The notes beneath the pieces were generated by a model. It saw only the letters and a list, made by a program, of their open reading frames with translations, was not told the DNA's origin and did no database searches. Shown here one piece after another: positions 34,315 to 45,000 of a stretch of DNA of 64,000 bases (positions are counted from its first letter, which is position 1; each line of letters starts with the position of its first letter). The stretch is from Methylobacterium sp. Leaf104 (lineage in GTDB: Bacteria > Pseudomonadota > Alphaproteobacteria > Rhizobiales > Beijerinckiaceae), in assembly GCF_001422885.1 (NCBI RefSeq), contig NZ_LMMZ01000001.1, positions 186,753-250,752 of the forward strand, given 5' to 3'. Made by a program: the position numbers and the translations under genes.

Positions 34315-34388
34315 ATCTTGATTGCCTCCGCCGCCTGGTCCTGCTATGGCCTGCGCCAGCCCGCAGCCAGACCACGGAGGAAGTACCC

Positions 34389-35789
<1,401 letters not shown>

Positions 35790-35798
35790 AACCCGCTC

Positions 35799-35820
35799 CG
35801 GCGCCCCTCTCGGGGCGCCG
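35799..35820 (+). terminator. First hairpin after ahcY
   Basis: Perfect nine-base arms (35799-35807 with 35812-35820) and a TCTC loop, ten bases past the stop. No T-run follows, so termination may depend on the second hairpin. Confidence 0.6.
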
Positions 35821-35834
35821 CGACGAACGACAGC

Positions 35835-35859
35835 GAAGCCCGGCCCCGTGCCGGGCTTC
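35835..35859 (+). terminator. Second hairpin after ahcY
   Basis: Perfect nine-base arms GAAGCCCGG/CCGGGCTTC (35835-35843 with 35851-35859). Two stacked hairpins without T-tails are common terminators or message-end stabilisers in GC-rich alphaproteobacteria. Confidence 0.55.
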
Positions 35860-35943
35860 CGCGCGTCCGGGCCCCGCCCGCCGCGCCTGCGCAGTGTGGC
35901 TTTTCTGCGCCCCTGCGCGGCCATCGCCCCCGAAGCCTCCAAA

Positions 35944-35955
35944 GTTAAGCTTAAC
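35944..35955. promoter_or_regulatory. GTTAAGCTTAAC palindrome, possible CtrA-type half-sites
   Basis: A perfect 12-base palindrome carrying two TTAA elements, one continuing as TTAACC. CtrA recognises TTAA-N7-TTAA or TTAACCAT half-sites; here the spacing is two, so only half-site binding would be possible. It is 138 bases before the divL start. Confidence 0.25.
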
Positions 35956-36092
35956 CCTCTTCCGGGACGATTCCGCCTCGCGCTAGTGTGGGCTGATTCC
36001 TCAGATGGAGTGGCTCGCAGCCGGCCTCCGGGCGGTTGCGGGATGGGCGCCCTTCGGCGTCTCATCGAAGATTCGTGGAGGCGGGACGGATC

Positions 36093-38585
36093 ATGAGGGT
36101 CGAACCAACGGCGCGCGCCCTGCTGTGCGCCGGCTCTCTCGTCGTCGCCGTGCGACCGGCCTGGGCGGCCGGGACGGGGATGGATGCCAGCGCCGCCGCC
36201 TCGGGATTCGGGCAACACACGCACAACGCCGCCGGTCTCGCGATCCTGATCGGGCTGACGGTGTTCTCCACCATCGTCGCCCTGCTGCACATGCGCGAGC
36301 GCAGCCGCTGGACCCGGCGCGAGCGCGACCTCGTCACGGAGCTGTCGGCCCTGCGGGAGTCCCACGACCGTGCCGAGATGCTCCTGAACGCCGAGCGTCA
36401 GGTCCTCGTCACCTGGTCGGGCCGCGGGGCGCCGGCCATCGAGGGCGATGTCGGCCTCATCGACGGCCGGCGCTCGCCCGGCGACGCCGACCTCGGCGTG
36501 CCCGCCTTCGAGACCTGGCTGCATGCGGTGGACGCCGATGCCCTGAACACGGCGGTCGAGGCGCTCCGCGCCCGAGGCGCCGGCTTCCGCCTGAGCCTGC
36601 GCACCCAGTCGGGCCGCTTCATCGACGCGCACGGGCAGGCCCTGTCCGGCCGCGCGATCCTGCGGCTGCGGGAGACCACGGACGAGAAGCGCGAACTGAT
36701 CGACCTGCGCCTTACCCTGCACGAGGCCAAGCGCGGACTCTCGGCGCTCGGCAGCCTCCTCGACGCGATCCCGCAGCCGGTCTGGCGCCGCAACCGCGAC
36801 GGCGTCCTCGCCTGGGTCAACCTCGCCTACGTGGCGGCGGTGGAGGCGGGCACCCGCGAGCGCGCCCTGGAGGGCGGCGTCGAGCTCCTCGACCGGCAGG
36901 CCCGGGAACTCATCGCCCGGGACGAGGCCGCGCGCCCGACGGCCGGGGGACGTGCGGCCCACCGCCTGTCCGCCGTCGTGGCGGGCGGACGCCGGACCCT
37001 CGACGTCACCGAGAGCGCCATCGAGACCGGCCGCGTCGGCATCGCCGTCGACGTCTCGGAGCTCGAGAGCGTGCGGGCCGACCTCCAGCGCCAGATGGAC
37101 GCCAACGTCCGCACCCTGGACCAGCTGCCCACCGCCGTGGCGATGTTCGACGCCCGTCAGCGCCTGATCTTCCACAACGCCGCCTACCGGCAGCTCTGGG
37201 ACCTCGACCCGGCCTTCCTCGACGGCCGTCCCTTGGACGGCGAGATCCTCGACCGGCTGCGGGCCGCCCGCAAGCTGCCCGAGCAGGCCGACTTCAAGTC
37301 CTGGAAGGCCGACGTGCTCGCCGCCTACCGCGCCGTGGAGGCCAACGAGGCCTGGTGGTACCTGCCCGACGGGCGCTCGCTGCGGGTCGTCGCCGATCCC
37401 AACCCGCAGGGCGGCCTGACCTACCTGTTCGACGACGTCTCGGAGAACATGAAGCTCGAATCCCGCTACAACGCCCTGATGCGGGTGCAGGCCGAGACCC
37501 TCGACACCCTCAAGGAGCCGGTGGCGGTGTTCGGCGCCGACGGCCGCCTGACCTTCGCCAACCGCGCCTTCGCCACCCTGTGGCGCCTCGACCCCGAGAC
37601 CCTGCGCGAGCGCCCCCGGGTCGATGCCGTCATCGCCGCCTGCCAGACCCTCTCGCCCGACGAGGACCCGTGGATCGACATCCGCGGCGCCATCACCGGC
37701 CTGGAGAGCCGGGCCGGGCTGACCTGCCGCCTGGAGATCGTCGACGGCACCGTGCTCGACTGCGCCGCCCAGCCGCTGCCCGAGGGCGCGACGCTGCTCA
37801 CGCTCATCGACGTCACCGCCAGCGTGAACGTGGAGCGCGCGCTCACGGACAAGAACGACGCCCTGGAGCGCACCTCGCAGCTGCGCGACACCTTCGTGAA
37901 CCACGTCTCCTACGAGCTGCGCTCGCCGCTCACCAACATCATCGGCTTCACCCAGCTCCTCGGCGACGAGACGGTCGGCGCCCTGAACGAGCGCCAGCGC
38001 GAGTATTCCGGGCACATCATGCGCTCCTCGGGAGCGCTGCTCGTGATGATCAACGACATCCTCGACCTCGCCTCCATCGACGCCGGCTCCCTCGAACTCA
38101 CCCGCGAGGTGGTCGATGTCCGCGCCACCGTCGACGCCGCCGTGCGCGGCCTGGAGGACCGGCTCGCCGATTCCGCCATCACCCTCGCCCTCGACGTGCC
38201 CGACGACGTCGGCACCTTCGTCGCCGACGGCAAGCGCGTGCGCCAGATCCTGTTCAACCTCCTGTCCAACGCCGTCGGCTTCTCGGCGCCGGGCCAGCAG
38301 GTCCGCGTGGAGGTCCGCCGCGACGCCGCCGAGCTCACCCTGGCGGTGGCCGACCAGGGCCAGGGCATGCCGCCCGACGTCGCCGCCCGGGTCTTCGACC
38401 GGTTCGAGAGCCACACGCTGGGCACCCGCCACCGCGGCGTCGGCCTCGGCCTGTCGATCGTGCGCTCCTTCGTGGAGCTGCACGGCGGGCGGGTCAGCCT
38501 GGTTTCGGCCCCCGGGGCCGGCACCCGCGTCACCTGCACCTTCCCGATCACCGAGCCGACCGCGCACCGGGACGCCGCCGAGTAG
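36093..38585 (+). CDS. divL: DivL-type sensor kinase with tyrosine in place of the phosphoacceptor histidine
   Basis: 830 residues from the ATG at 36093 (GGAGG 11 bases upstream). An N-terminal signal-like segment and a membrane helix (AAGLAILIGLTVFSTIVALL) are followed by several PAS domains (about 240-330, 340-450, 460-560) and a kinase core. The phosphorylation box reads NHVSYELRSPLTNIIGF, so the canonical histidine is Tyr607, the defining feature of Caulobacter DivL. The ATP-binding LFNLLSNAVGF and GVGLGLSIV boxes are intact. DivL controls the CckA-ChpT-CtrA cell-cycle pathway through DivK binding. Position after ahcY and before tsaE is typical of Hyphomicrobiales. Confidence 0.9.
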   Translation: MRVEPTARALLCAGSLVVAVRPAWAAGTGMDASAAASGFGQHTHNAAGLAILIGLTVFSTIVALLHMRERSRWTRRERDLVTELSALRESHDRAEMLLNAERQVLVTWSGRGAPAIEGDVGLIDGRRSPGDADLGVPAFETWLHAVDADALNTAVEALRARGAGFRLSLRTQSGRFIDAHGQALSGRAILRLRETTDEKRELIDLRLTLHEAKRGLSALGSLLDAIPQPVWRRNRDGVLAWVNLAYVAAVEAGTRERALEGGVELLDRQARELIARDEAARPTAGGRAAHRLSAVVAGGRRTLDVTESAIETGRVGIAVDVSELESVRADLQRQMDANVRTLDQLPTAVAMFDARQRLIFHNAAYRQLWDLDPAFLDGRPLDGEILDRLRAARKLPEQADFKSWKADVLAAYRAVEANEAWWYLPDGRSLRVVADPNPQGGLTYLFDDVSENMKLESRYNALMRVQAETLDTLKEPVAVFGADGRLTFANRAFATLWRLDPETLRERPRVDAVIAACQTLSPDEDPWIDIRGAITGLESRAGLTCRLEIVDGTVLDCAAQPLPEGATLLTLIDVTASVNVERALTDKNDALERTSQLRDTFVNHVSYELRSPLTNIIGFTQLLGDETVGALNERQREYSGHIMRSSGALLVMINDILDLASIDAGSLELTREVVDVRATVDAAVRGLEDRLADSAITLALDVPDDVGTFVADGKRVRQILFNLLSNAVGFSAPGQQVRVEVRRDAAELTLAVADQGQGMPPDVAARVFDRFESHTLGTRHRGVGLGLSIVRSFVELHGGRVSLVSAPGAGTRVTCTFPITEPTAHRDAAE

Positions 38586-38720
38586 GGGGCGTCCCGGGGC
38601 TAATCCCCATGGAGCCTTCGCCCCGCCCGCGATTTGGTTAAGGATGCTCCGGTATGACAGCGAGGCTCCGCGCGATCCGGGTCCGGTCGCGGCGGCGCAC
38701 GGCCAGGGAGGAATTGGGCG

Positions 38721-40331
38721 TTGAACGAGGATGGTGCCGACAGCCCCCAGCGTGAGGTGAAATCGGCCTGGGAGATCATGCTTCCGGAGGAGGGCGCCAC
38801 CGAGGATCTCGGCCGCTTCCTCGCGGGCCTCCTCGTGCCGGGAGACATCGTCGCCCTGTCCGGCGGCCTCGGCGGCGGGAAGACCACCCTGGCGCGCGCG
38901 CTGATCCGCGAACTCGTGGGCGACCCGGACCTCGACGTGCCGAGCCCGACCTTCACGCTGATCCAGCCCTACGAGGCGGCCGACGGGCGCCCCATCGTGC
39001 ATGCCGACCTCTATCGCCTGCGCAGCCCCGACGAACTCGTCGAGCTCGGCTTCGACGAGATGGCCGAGACCGCCATCACCCTGGTGGAATGGCCCGAGCG
39101 CCTCGGACCCCGCGACGCGCCGATGCTGACCGTCGACCTCTCCCTGCGGGCCGAGTTCGGGGACGGCGCGCGCTTCGCCCGCATCGACGGCAGCGGCGGC
39201 ATGGCCGCCCGGCTGAAGCGGGCCCGCGCCCTGCGCATCCTGCTCGTGCGCAGCGGCTGGGACGAGGCCACGCGCATCACCATGCAGGGCGACGCCTCCT
39301 CGCGCGCCTACGAGCGCCTGGTGAAGCCGGACGGCAAGAGCGCCGTGCTGATGATCTCGCCGCCCCGCGCCGACGGTCCGCCGGTGCGCAACGGACGCCC
39401 CTACAGCGCCATCGTCAAGCTCGCCGAGAGTGTGCACGCCTTCGTCGGCATGGATCGCGGCCTGCGGGCGCTGGGCTTCTCGGCACCGCGCATCTACGGC
39501 GAGGATCTCGCCGAGGGCCTGCTGATCCTGGAGGACCTCGGCTCCGAGCCGGTGGTCGACGCCAACGGTCCGCGCCCGGAGCGCTACGCCGAGGCGGTCC
39601 GCCTGCTGGCCAAGCTCCACGCCACCGAGCTGCCGGGCGTCCTGCCGGTCGCCGACGGCATCGACCACGTGCTGCCGCCCTACGACCTCGAAGCCCTGGT
39701 GTTCGAGACCGAGCTGCTGCCGGACTGGTACTGCCCGGCGATCCGGGGCGCCGAGCTGCCCCACCCGGCCCGCTCGGAATTCGTGGCCCTGTGGGCGGAG
39801 GTGCTCGACGGCGTCAAGCCCGACCGCCCGACCTGGACCCTGCGGGACTACCATTCGCCGAACCTGATCTGGCTGCCCGAGCGCGAGGGGCTGGAGCGCA
39901 TCGGCGTCATCGACTTCCAGGACGCGGTCCTCGGCCATCCGGCCTACGACGTCGCCTCGCTCCTCCAGGATGCGCGGGTGGACGCGAGCGCCGAGTTCGA
40001 GCTGCGCCTCCTCGGCCTCTACGTGCGCGAGCGCCGCGCCCGCGAGCCCGATTTCGACATGCAGGCCTTCGCCCGCGCCTACGCGGTGCTGGCGGCCCAG
40101 CGCGCCACCAAGATCCTCGGCATCTTCGCCCGCCTCGACCGGCGCGACGGCAAGCCGGCCTACCTCGCGCACCTGCCGCGCATCGAGGGCTACCTCGCGC
40201 GCAACCTCAACCACCCGGCCCTGACCCACCTGCGCCTCTGGCACGAGGCGCACCTGCCGCACCTCGTGCCCAAGGCCGCGGGCGCGTCGGAGCCGGGCGA
40301 GGGCGCTCAAGGACCCGCGATGCCCGCGTGA
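38721..40331 (+). CDS. TsaE / aminoglycoside-phosphotransferase-type sugar kinase (AmgK-like) fusion
   Basis: 536 residues from a TTG at 38721 (GGAGGAATT upstream). Residues about 15-150 are TsaE, the ATPase of the tRNA threonylcarbamoyladenosine complex: Walker A GGLGGGKTT, SPTFTLIQPYE and HADLYRLRSPDE. Residues about 165-510 are an APH-fold kinase resembling AmgK, which phosphorylates N-acetylmuramic acid and N-acetylglucosamine in wall-sugar recycling: LRDYHSPNLIWL (catalytic loop) and GVIDFQDAVLGHPAYDVASL. The partner enzyme MurU is encoded next, 56 bases on, which supports the AmgK reading. The fusion is known from other alphaproteobacteria, so it is not a frameshift. Confidence 0.92.
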   Translation: MNEDGADSPQREVKSAWEIMLPEEGATEDLGRFLAGLLVPGDIVALSGGLGGGKTTLARALIRELVGDPDLDVPSPTFTLIQPYEAADGRPIVHADLYRLRSPDELVELGFDEMAETAITLVEWPERLGPRDAPMLTVDLSLRAEFGDGARFARIDGSGGMAARLKRARALRILLVRSGWDEATRITMQGDASSRAYERLVKPDGKSAVLMISPPRADGPPVRNGRPYSAIVKLAESVHAFVGMDRGLRALGFSAPRIYGEDLAEGLLILEDLGSEPVVDANGPRPERYAEAVRLLAKLHATELPGVLPVADGIDHVLPPYDLEALVFETELLPDWYCPAIRGAELPHPARSEFVALWAEVLDGVKPDRPTWTLRDYHSPNLIWLPEREGLERIGVIDFQDAVLGHPAYDVASLLQDARVDASAEFELRLLGLYVRERRAREPDFDMQAFARAYAVLAAQRATKILGIFARLDRRDGKPAYLAHLPRIEGYLARNLNHPALTHLRLWHEAHLPHLVPKAAGASEPGEGAQGPAMPA

Positions 40332-40387
40332 GGCTGCCGGACGGCAGTCAGCGCCCGCCCGAGACCTTCCCACGAAACGAAGCCGCC

Positions 40388-41125
40388 ATGTCCGACACAG
40401 CTCCCATCACCCGCGCCTTCGTCCTCGCGGCGGGTCTCGGCAAGCGCATGCGCCCGATCACCGCGACGGTGCCCAAGCCTCTGGTGGAGGTGGCCGGACG
40501 GGCGCTCCTCGACCATGCCCTCGACCGGGCGGCCGAGGGCGGCATCACCGAGGCGGTGGTCAACGTCCACTACCTCGCGGACCTGATCGAGGGCCATGTC
40601 GGCAAGCGCCGGACGGCTCCGAAGATCGTGCTCTCGGACGAGCGCGACGCCCTGCTCGAGACCGGCGGCGGCGTGAAGAAGGCCCTGCCGCTCCTCGGTG
40701 ACGACCCGTTCGTGGTCTTCAATGCCGACTCGTTCTGGCTGGAGGGGCCGGATTCGAATCTCGGCCGCCTGATCGCCGCCTGGAACCCGGAGACGATGGA
40801 CATCCTCCTCCTCGTCGCCCCGACCGCGACCAGCCTCGGCTACGAGGGCAACGGCGACTTCGTGATGGATTCCTCCGGCGCCCTGGAGCGCCGCGGGGAG
40901 CGCGAGGTGGCACCCTTCATCTATGCCGGCGTCGCCATCCTGAAGCCCGGCCTCTTCGCCGGGACCCCCGAGGGCGCCTTCTCCCTCAACCTCCTGTTCG
41001 ACCGCGCCATCGCGGCCGGCCGCCTGCACGGACTGCGCCTCGACGGGCAATGGCTCCACGTCGGCACGCCGGAGGCGATCACGGCGGCCGAGGCCCGGGT
41101 GAAGTCCACGGCGCCGGTGATGTAA
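40388..41125 (+). CDS. murU: MurU-type N-acetylmuramate-1-phosphate uridylyltransferase
   Basis: 245 residues from the ATG at 40388; the open frame to its left reads the previous gene out of frame. It is a nucleotidyltransferase fold with AFVLAAGLGKRMRPITATVPKPL, the metal-binding VVFNADSFW and the closing WLHVGTPEAI. MurU makes UDP-MurNAc from recycled MurNAc-1-phosphate, bypassing fosfomycin-sensitive MurA. The kinase supplying the substrate is the upstream fusion protein. In related genomes addB normally follows directly; here a two-gene islet intervenes. Confidence 0.93.
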   Translation: MSDTAPITRAFVLAAGLGKRMRPITATVPKPLVEVAGRALLDHALDRAAEGGITEAVVNVHYLADLIEGHVGKRRTAPKIVLSDERDALLETGGGVKKALPLLGDDPFVVFNADSFWLEGPDSNLGRLIAAWNPETMDILLLVAPTATSLGYEGNGDFVMDSSGALERRGEREVAPFIYAGVAILKPGLFAGTPEGAFSLNLLFDRAIAAGRLHGLRLDGQWLHVGTPEAITAAEARVKSTAPVM

Positions 41126-41244
41126 AGTCCTGCGCTTCAGCTTATCTTAGGTGCGAACCATTGCCGCTGGGCGCTGTCGCTCGTCGTTGCGTCGGCAGGA
41201 CGATGCGATGGCAGATCGGCCGGCAGGTCCGATGGAGTCTCGTC

Positions 41245-41526
41245 ATGGATGCGAAGGAAGCGATCGTCAGGGCGAAGAGTTATTTTTCCGATATGTTCGC
41301 CGAGGAAGGAATCACCAATATCGGTCTCGAGGAAGTGCGGCGTGAGAATCAGGATGACAACTGGCTGATCACCCTTGGATTTTCTTGGATCTGGGATGCG
41401 AAATCATCGATCCCCGTCTTGGCGGGACGGCCTGGGAACGTTCCGAGGTTTTACAAGACGGTCAGGATCAAGGACTCGGATGGCAGCTTGGTGTCCATTA
41501 CGAACCGGCCCGTGAACGATCAGTGA
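41245..41526 (+). CDS. Unknown protein paired with a PIN nuclease (candidate antitoxin or partner)
   Basis: 93 residues from the ATG at 41245 with GGAG seven bases upstream. The sequence starts with an amphipathic helix (MDAKEAIVRAKSYFSDMFAEE), then GITNIGLEEVRREN and a beta-rich part (DNWLITLGFSWIW, RFYKTVRIKDSDGSLVSITN). No known antitoxin DNA-binding motif is visible. The stop overlaps the GTG start of the PIN gene by four bases, so the two are coupled. GC content is clearly below the flanking murU and addB, and codons such as AGT TAT TTT TCC are unlike them, which suggests acquisition. Confidence 0.7.
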   Translation: MDAKEAIVRAKSYFSDMFAEEGITNIGLEEVRRENQDDNWLITLGFSWIWDAKSSIPVLAGRPGNVPRFYKTVRIKDSDGSLVSITNRPVNDQ

Positions 41527-41990
41527 AGCAGATCTACGCGATCGATACGAATCTTCTGCTGCTGCTCGTGGTCGGAACGGCGTCAGAGAATTTCATACGA
41601 TTGCACAAGAGAACGAATTCTTATACCGCCGACGACTTCAGGTTGCTCGTCCGAATCCTTGCTTATTCCGACCACGTCGTTGTGACGCCCAACGTCCTCA
41701 CCGAGACGTCGAACCTGATGAGGCAGTTCGGTCACAAGGGGCTGGACGCGGTCATCGAGGTGTTTCGCCATCTCGTCGACGGAACGGTCGAGACGTTCAT
41801 CTCCAGTCGCGAGGCCATCGCGGAGCCGGCATTTCACAAGCTCGGATTGACGGACGCTGCTCTGCTGGCCCTTCAGTCCGAAGAGATCGTCCTGCTGACC
41901 GACGATCTCGATCTCTACATAGCCAGTGTCTCGGCCGGCAGGCGGGCGATCAATTTCTCTCATGAGCGAGAAAGCTGGTTGCACGTTTGA
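41523..41990 (+). CDS. PIN-domain nuclease (toxin candidate)
   Basis: 155 residues from a GTG at 41523 that overlaps the upstream stop (GTGA). PIN acidic residues are in order: Asp8 (YAIDTN), Glu61 (TPNVLTETSN), Asp111 (LGLTDAALLAL) and Asp127/128 (VLLTDDLDLY). This completes a metal-dependent RNase active site. The arrangement, small upstream partner plus PIN protein, is that of a type II toxin-antitoxin pair, but the partner is not of the VapB, MazE or Phd types that I know. Like its partner it is lower in GC than both neighbours. Its stop overlaps a possible TTG start of addB (41987). Confidence 0.82.
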   Translation: MKQIYAIDTNLLLLLVVGTASENFIRLHKRTNSYTADDFRLLVRILAYSDHVVVTPNVLTETSNLMRQFGHKGLDAVIEVFRHLVDGTVETFISSREAIAEPAFHKLGLTDAALLALQSEEIVLLTDDLDLYIASVSAGRRAINFSHERESWLHV

Positions 41991-42022
41991 AAGCCGCGGA
42001 TCTGGATCCAGGTGACAGTTCC

Positions 42023-45000
42023 TTGCCCCAAGTCTTCTCGCCGCACGTCTTCTCGATCCCGCCCGGCGCGCCCTTCCTGCCGACCCTCGCCGACGCCCTG
42101 ATCTCGGGGCGCCTCGTCGGCGAGATCGGCGACGACCCCTTCGCCCTCGCCTCCGTCACCCTCTACCTGCCGACGCAGCGGGCGGTGCGGGCGCTGGCCG
42201 CGATCCTCGCCGCGCGCCTCGGCCAGGCGGCCCTGCTGCCCCGGATGGTGCCGCTCGGCGAGGCCGACGAGGCGGAACTGGATCTGGCCGCCAACCCGCT
42301 CCTCGAGAACGGCCCGGACCTGCTCGCCCCGGCGATGCCGCCCCTGGAGCGCCGGCTCATCCTCGCCCGCCTCGTCCAGGGCTGGGCCGAGGCGGTGGAT
42401 CGCACGCTGCTCCCGATCGACGACGACGTGCCCTTCCTGGTCCCGTCCTCCCCCGCCGACGCCATCGGGCTCGCCGCCGACCTCGAACGGCTGATGGACG
42501 CGCTCACCGTCGAGGGCCTGCCCTGGGCGGAGATCGGGGGCGCCGTCGAGGCCGAGTACTCGCGCTACTTCGGCCTGACCCTGGATTTCGTGAGGATCGC
42601 CGCCGAGGCTTGGCCCGGGATCCTCGCCGAGCGCGGGATGAGCGACCCGGTCTCGCGCTCGCGCCGCCTCGTCCTAGCCGAGGCGGACCGGCTGACGCGC
42701 GACCGCCCGACCGATCCGGTGATCGTGGCCGGCTCCACCGGCTCGGTGCCGGCCACCGCCCGGCTGATCGCCGCGGTGGCGGGGCTTCCGCGCGGCGCCG
42801 TGGTACTGCCGGGCCTCGACGGTGACCTCGACGCCGCCGGCTGGGACGCCATCGAGACCGGAGAGGGCGTCTCGCGCGAGATCGCCCACGGTCATCCGCA
42901 GGCGATCCTGCACCGCCTTCTCGGCCCTGCCTGCCTCGGCCGCGACCGGGCGCAGGTGGCGACCCTCGGAGACCCCTCCGCCCCGGCTCGCGCCCGCTTC
43001 GGCCTGCTCTCGCAGGCCCTGCGTCCGGCCGAGACCACCGAGGCCTGGGCCGCCCTCGACCCGGCCGAGCGCGCCCGGCTGGCACAGGAGGGGATGCAGG
43101 GCCTCGCCGTGGTCGAGGCCAGCGACGAGCGCGAAGAGGCGCTGATCATCGCCATCGCCCTGCGCGAGACCCTGGAGACTCCCGGCGCCACGGCCGCCCT
43201 GGTGACGCCCGACCGCGCCCTGGCGCTGCGCGTCGCGGCCGAACTCGCCCGCTGGGGCATCGTCGCGGAGGATTCGGGGGGCGAGGCCCTGTCGCGCAGC
43301 CGGGCCGGGCGCCTGGCGCGCCTCGCCGCCGAGGTCGCGGCCGACCTCCAGCCGGCCCGGCTGATCACGCTCCTGTCCCATCCCTATGTCCGGCTCGGCC
43401 TGCCGCGCAGCGACGTGGTCCGGGCCGCCGCCGCCCTGGAGATCGGCGCCCTGCGCGGACCGGCCCCGGCGCCGGGCTTTGCCGGGCTCCAGCAGGCGCT
43501 CGCCGACCAGCGCGCCGCCACCGGGCGCCGGCCCCGGGCCAAGCGCCGCCTGACCGAGCGCGACTGGGACCTCGCCGCCGGCCTCCTCGACCGGCTGGAA
43601 CTGGCCTTCGGCGGCTTCCTCGACGCCGATCACCGCGGCGTCGGCAACCTCGTGGCCTACGCCGCCGCTCATCGCGCCGCCTTCGACATGCTGATCGACG
43701 CGGCCGAGGGCGAGGCGGTCGACGACGCCTCCCTGGGCGTGCTCGACACCCTGTTCGACGACCTGGAGATGGCCGAGCCCGGCCTGCTGCCCGGCCGCTT
43801 CGGCGACTACCCCGCCTTCTTCACCGCGCTCGCCCGCGAGCGCATGGTGGCCTGCAGCGACGGGCGCCCGCATCCGCGCCTGCGCATCCTCGGCCTGCTG
43901 GAGGCGCGGCTGATGAGCGTCGACCGGGTCGTGCTCGGCGGCCTCGACGAGGGCGTCTGGCCGATGCAGACGACCACCGACGCCTTCCTGAACCGGCCCA
44001 TGCGCGAGCGCATCGGCCTCAACCCGCCCGAGCGCCGCATCGGCCAGAGCGCCCACGACTTCGTCCAGGCCCTCGGCCACCACGACGCGCTGATCACCCG
44101 GGCGGCCAAGCGCGAAGGCGCGCCGACCGTGCCCTCGCGCTTCCTGCAGCGCCTGCGCGCCTTCACGGGCGACGCCTGCTGGAACCGGGCCCTCGATGCC
44201 GGGCGCCGCTTCTCGGCCTATGCCGCCGCCCTCGACCAGGGCACCGGCCCGGCGCAGGCCCGCCTGAAGCAGCCGCGGCCGAAGCCCGATCCGGCCCTGT
44301 TCCCGCGCTCCCTGAGCGTCACCGAGGTGGAGACCCTGGTGCGGGACCCCTACGTGATCTTCGCCCGGCACGTCCTCGGCCTCGATCCGCTCGACCCGGT
44401 GGCGGCCGAGCCGGGCGCGGCCGACCGCGGCACGCTGATCCACGAGATCCTGGGGCAGTTCGCCCAGGACCATCCCGAGGCGCTGCCCGAGACGGCGGTG
44501 GAGCGCCTGTTCAGCCTCGCCCTCAACGCCTTCCAGCCGATCTCCGACACCTACCCTGAGCTCTACGCCGAGTGGTGGCCACGCTACGAGCGGCTGGCTG
44601 CGCACTTCCTGGCCTGGGAGGTCGAGCGCCGGGCGCAGCTGGCGCGGGTCCACCCGGAGATCTCCGGCAAGTGGGTGATCCCGATGGGCGCCGAGAGCTT
44701 CACCCTGCGGGCGCGGGCCGACCGGATCGAGCGGCGCCGCGACGGCGGGGCCTGCATCGTCGACTTCAAGACCGGCCTGCCGCCGAGCAACAAGGAGGTC
44801 TTCGCCGGCTTCTCGCCCCAGCTCACCCTGGAGGCGGCGATGCTGATGGCCGGCGCCTTCGACGGCTTCCCCGCCACCACGCTGACGCCCGATCTCCTCT
44901 ACGTCCACGCCTCGGGCGGCCGCAAACCCTTCGAGCCCCTGGCGGTGAAGCCGCCGCGCGGGGACGAGCGCGAGGTCGCCGCCATCGTGGCCGAGCACGT

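Larger units (their letters stand above)
34015..34388. other. Intergenic region with RTX terminator and ahcY control region
   Basis: About 375 bases. It contains the RTX gene terminator at its left end, roughly 200 GC-rich bases without recognised features, and an AT-rich promoter patch at 34290-34325 with an ArsR/SahR-like palindrome. GGAGG sits at 34375-34379 before the ahcY ATG. Confidence 0.6.
35790..36092. other. Intergenic region between ahcY and divL
   Basis: About 300 bases: two hairpins behind ahcY, then a region with the perfect palindrome GTTAAGCTTAAC (35944-35955), then a GGAGG site at 36077-36081 before divL. Confidence 0.6.

Noticed and set aside
34087..34388. Possible SAH or SAM riboswitch before ahcY
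   Set aside because: The region was examined because such riboswitches precede ahcY in other Proteobacteria, but I could not fit a known consensus fold; the DNA palindrome is the better explanation.
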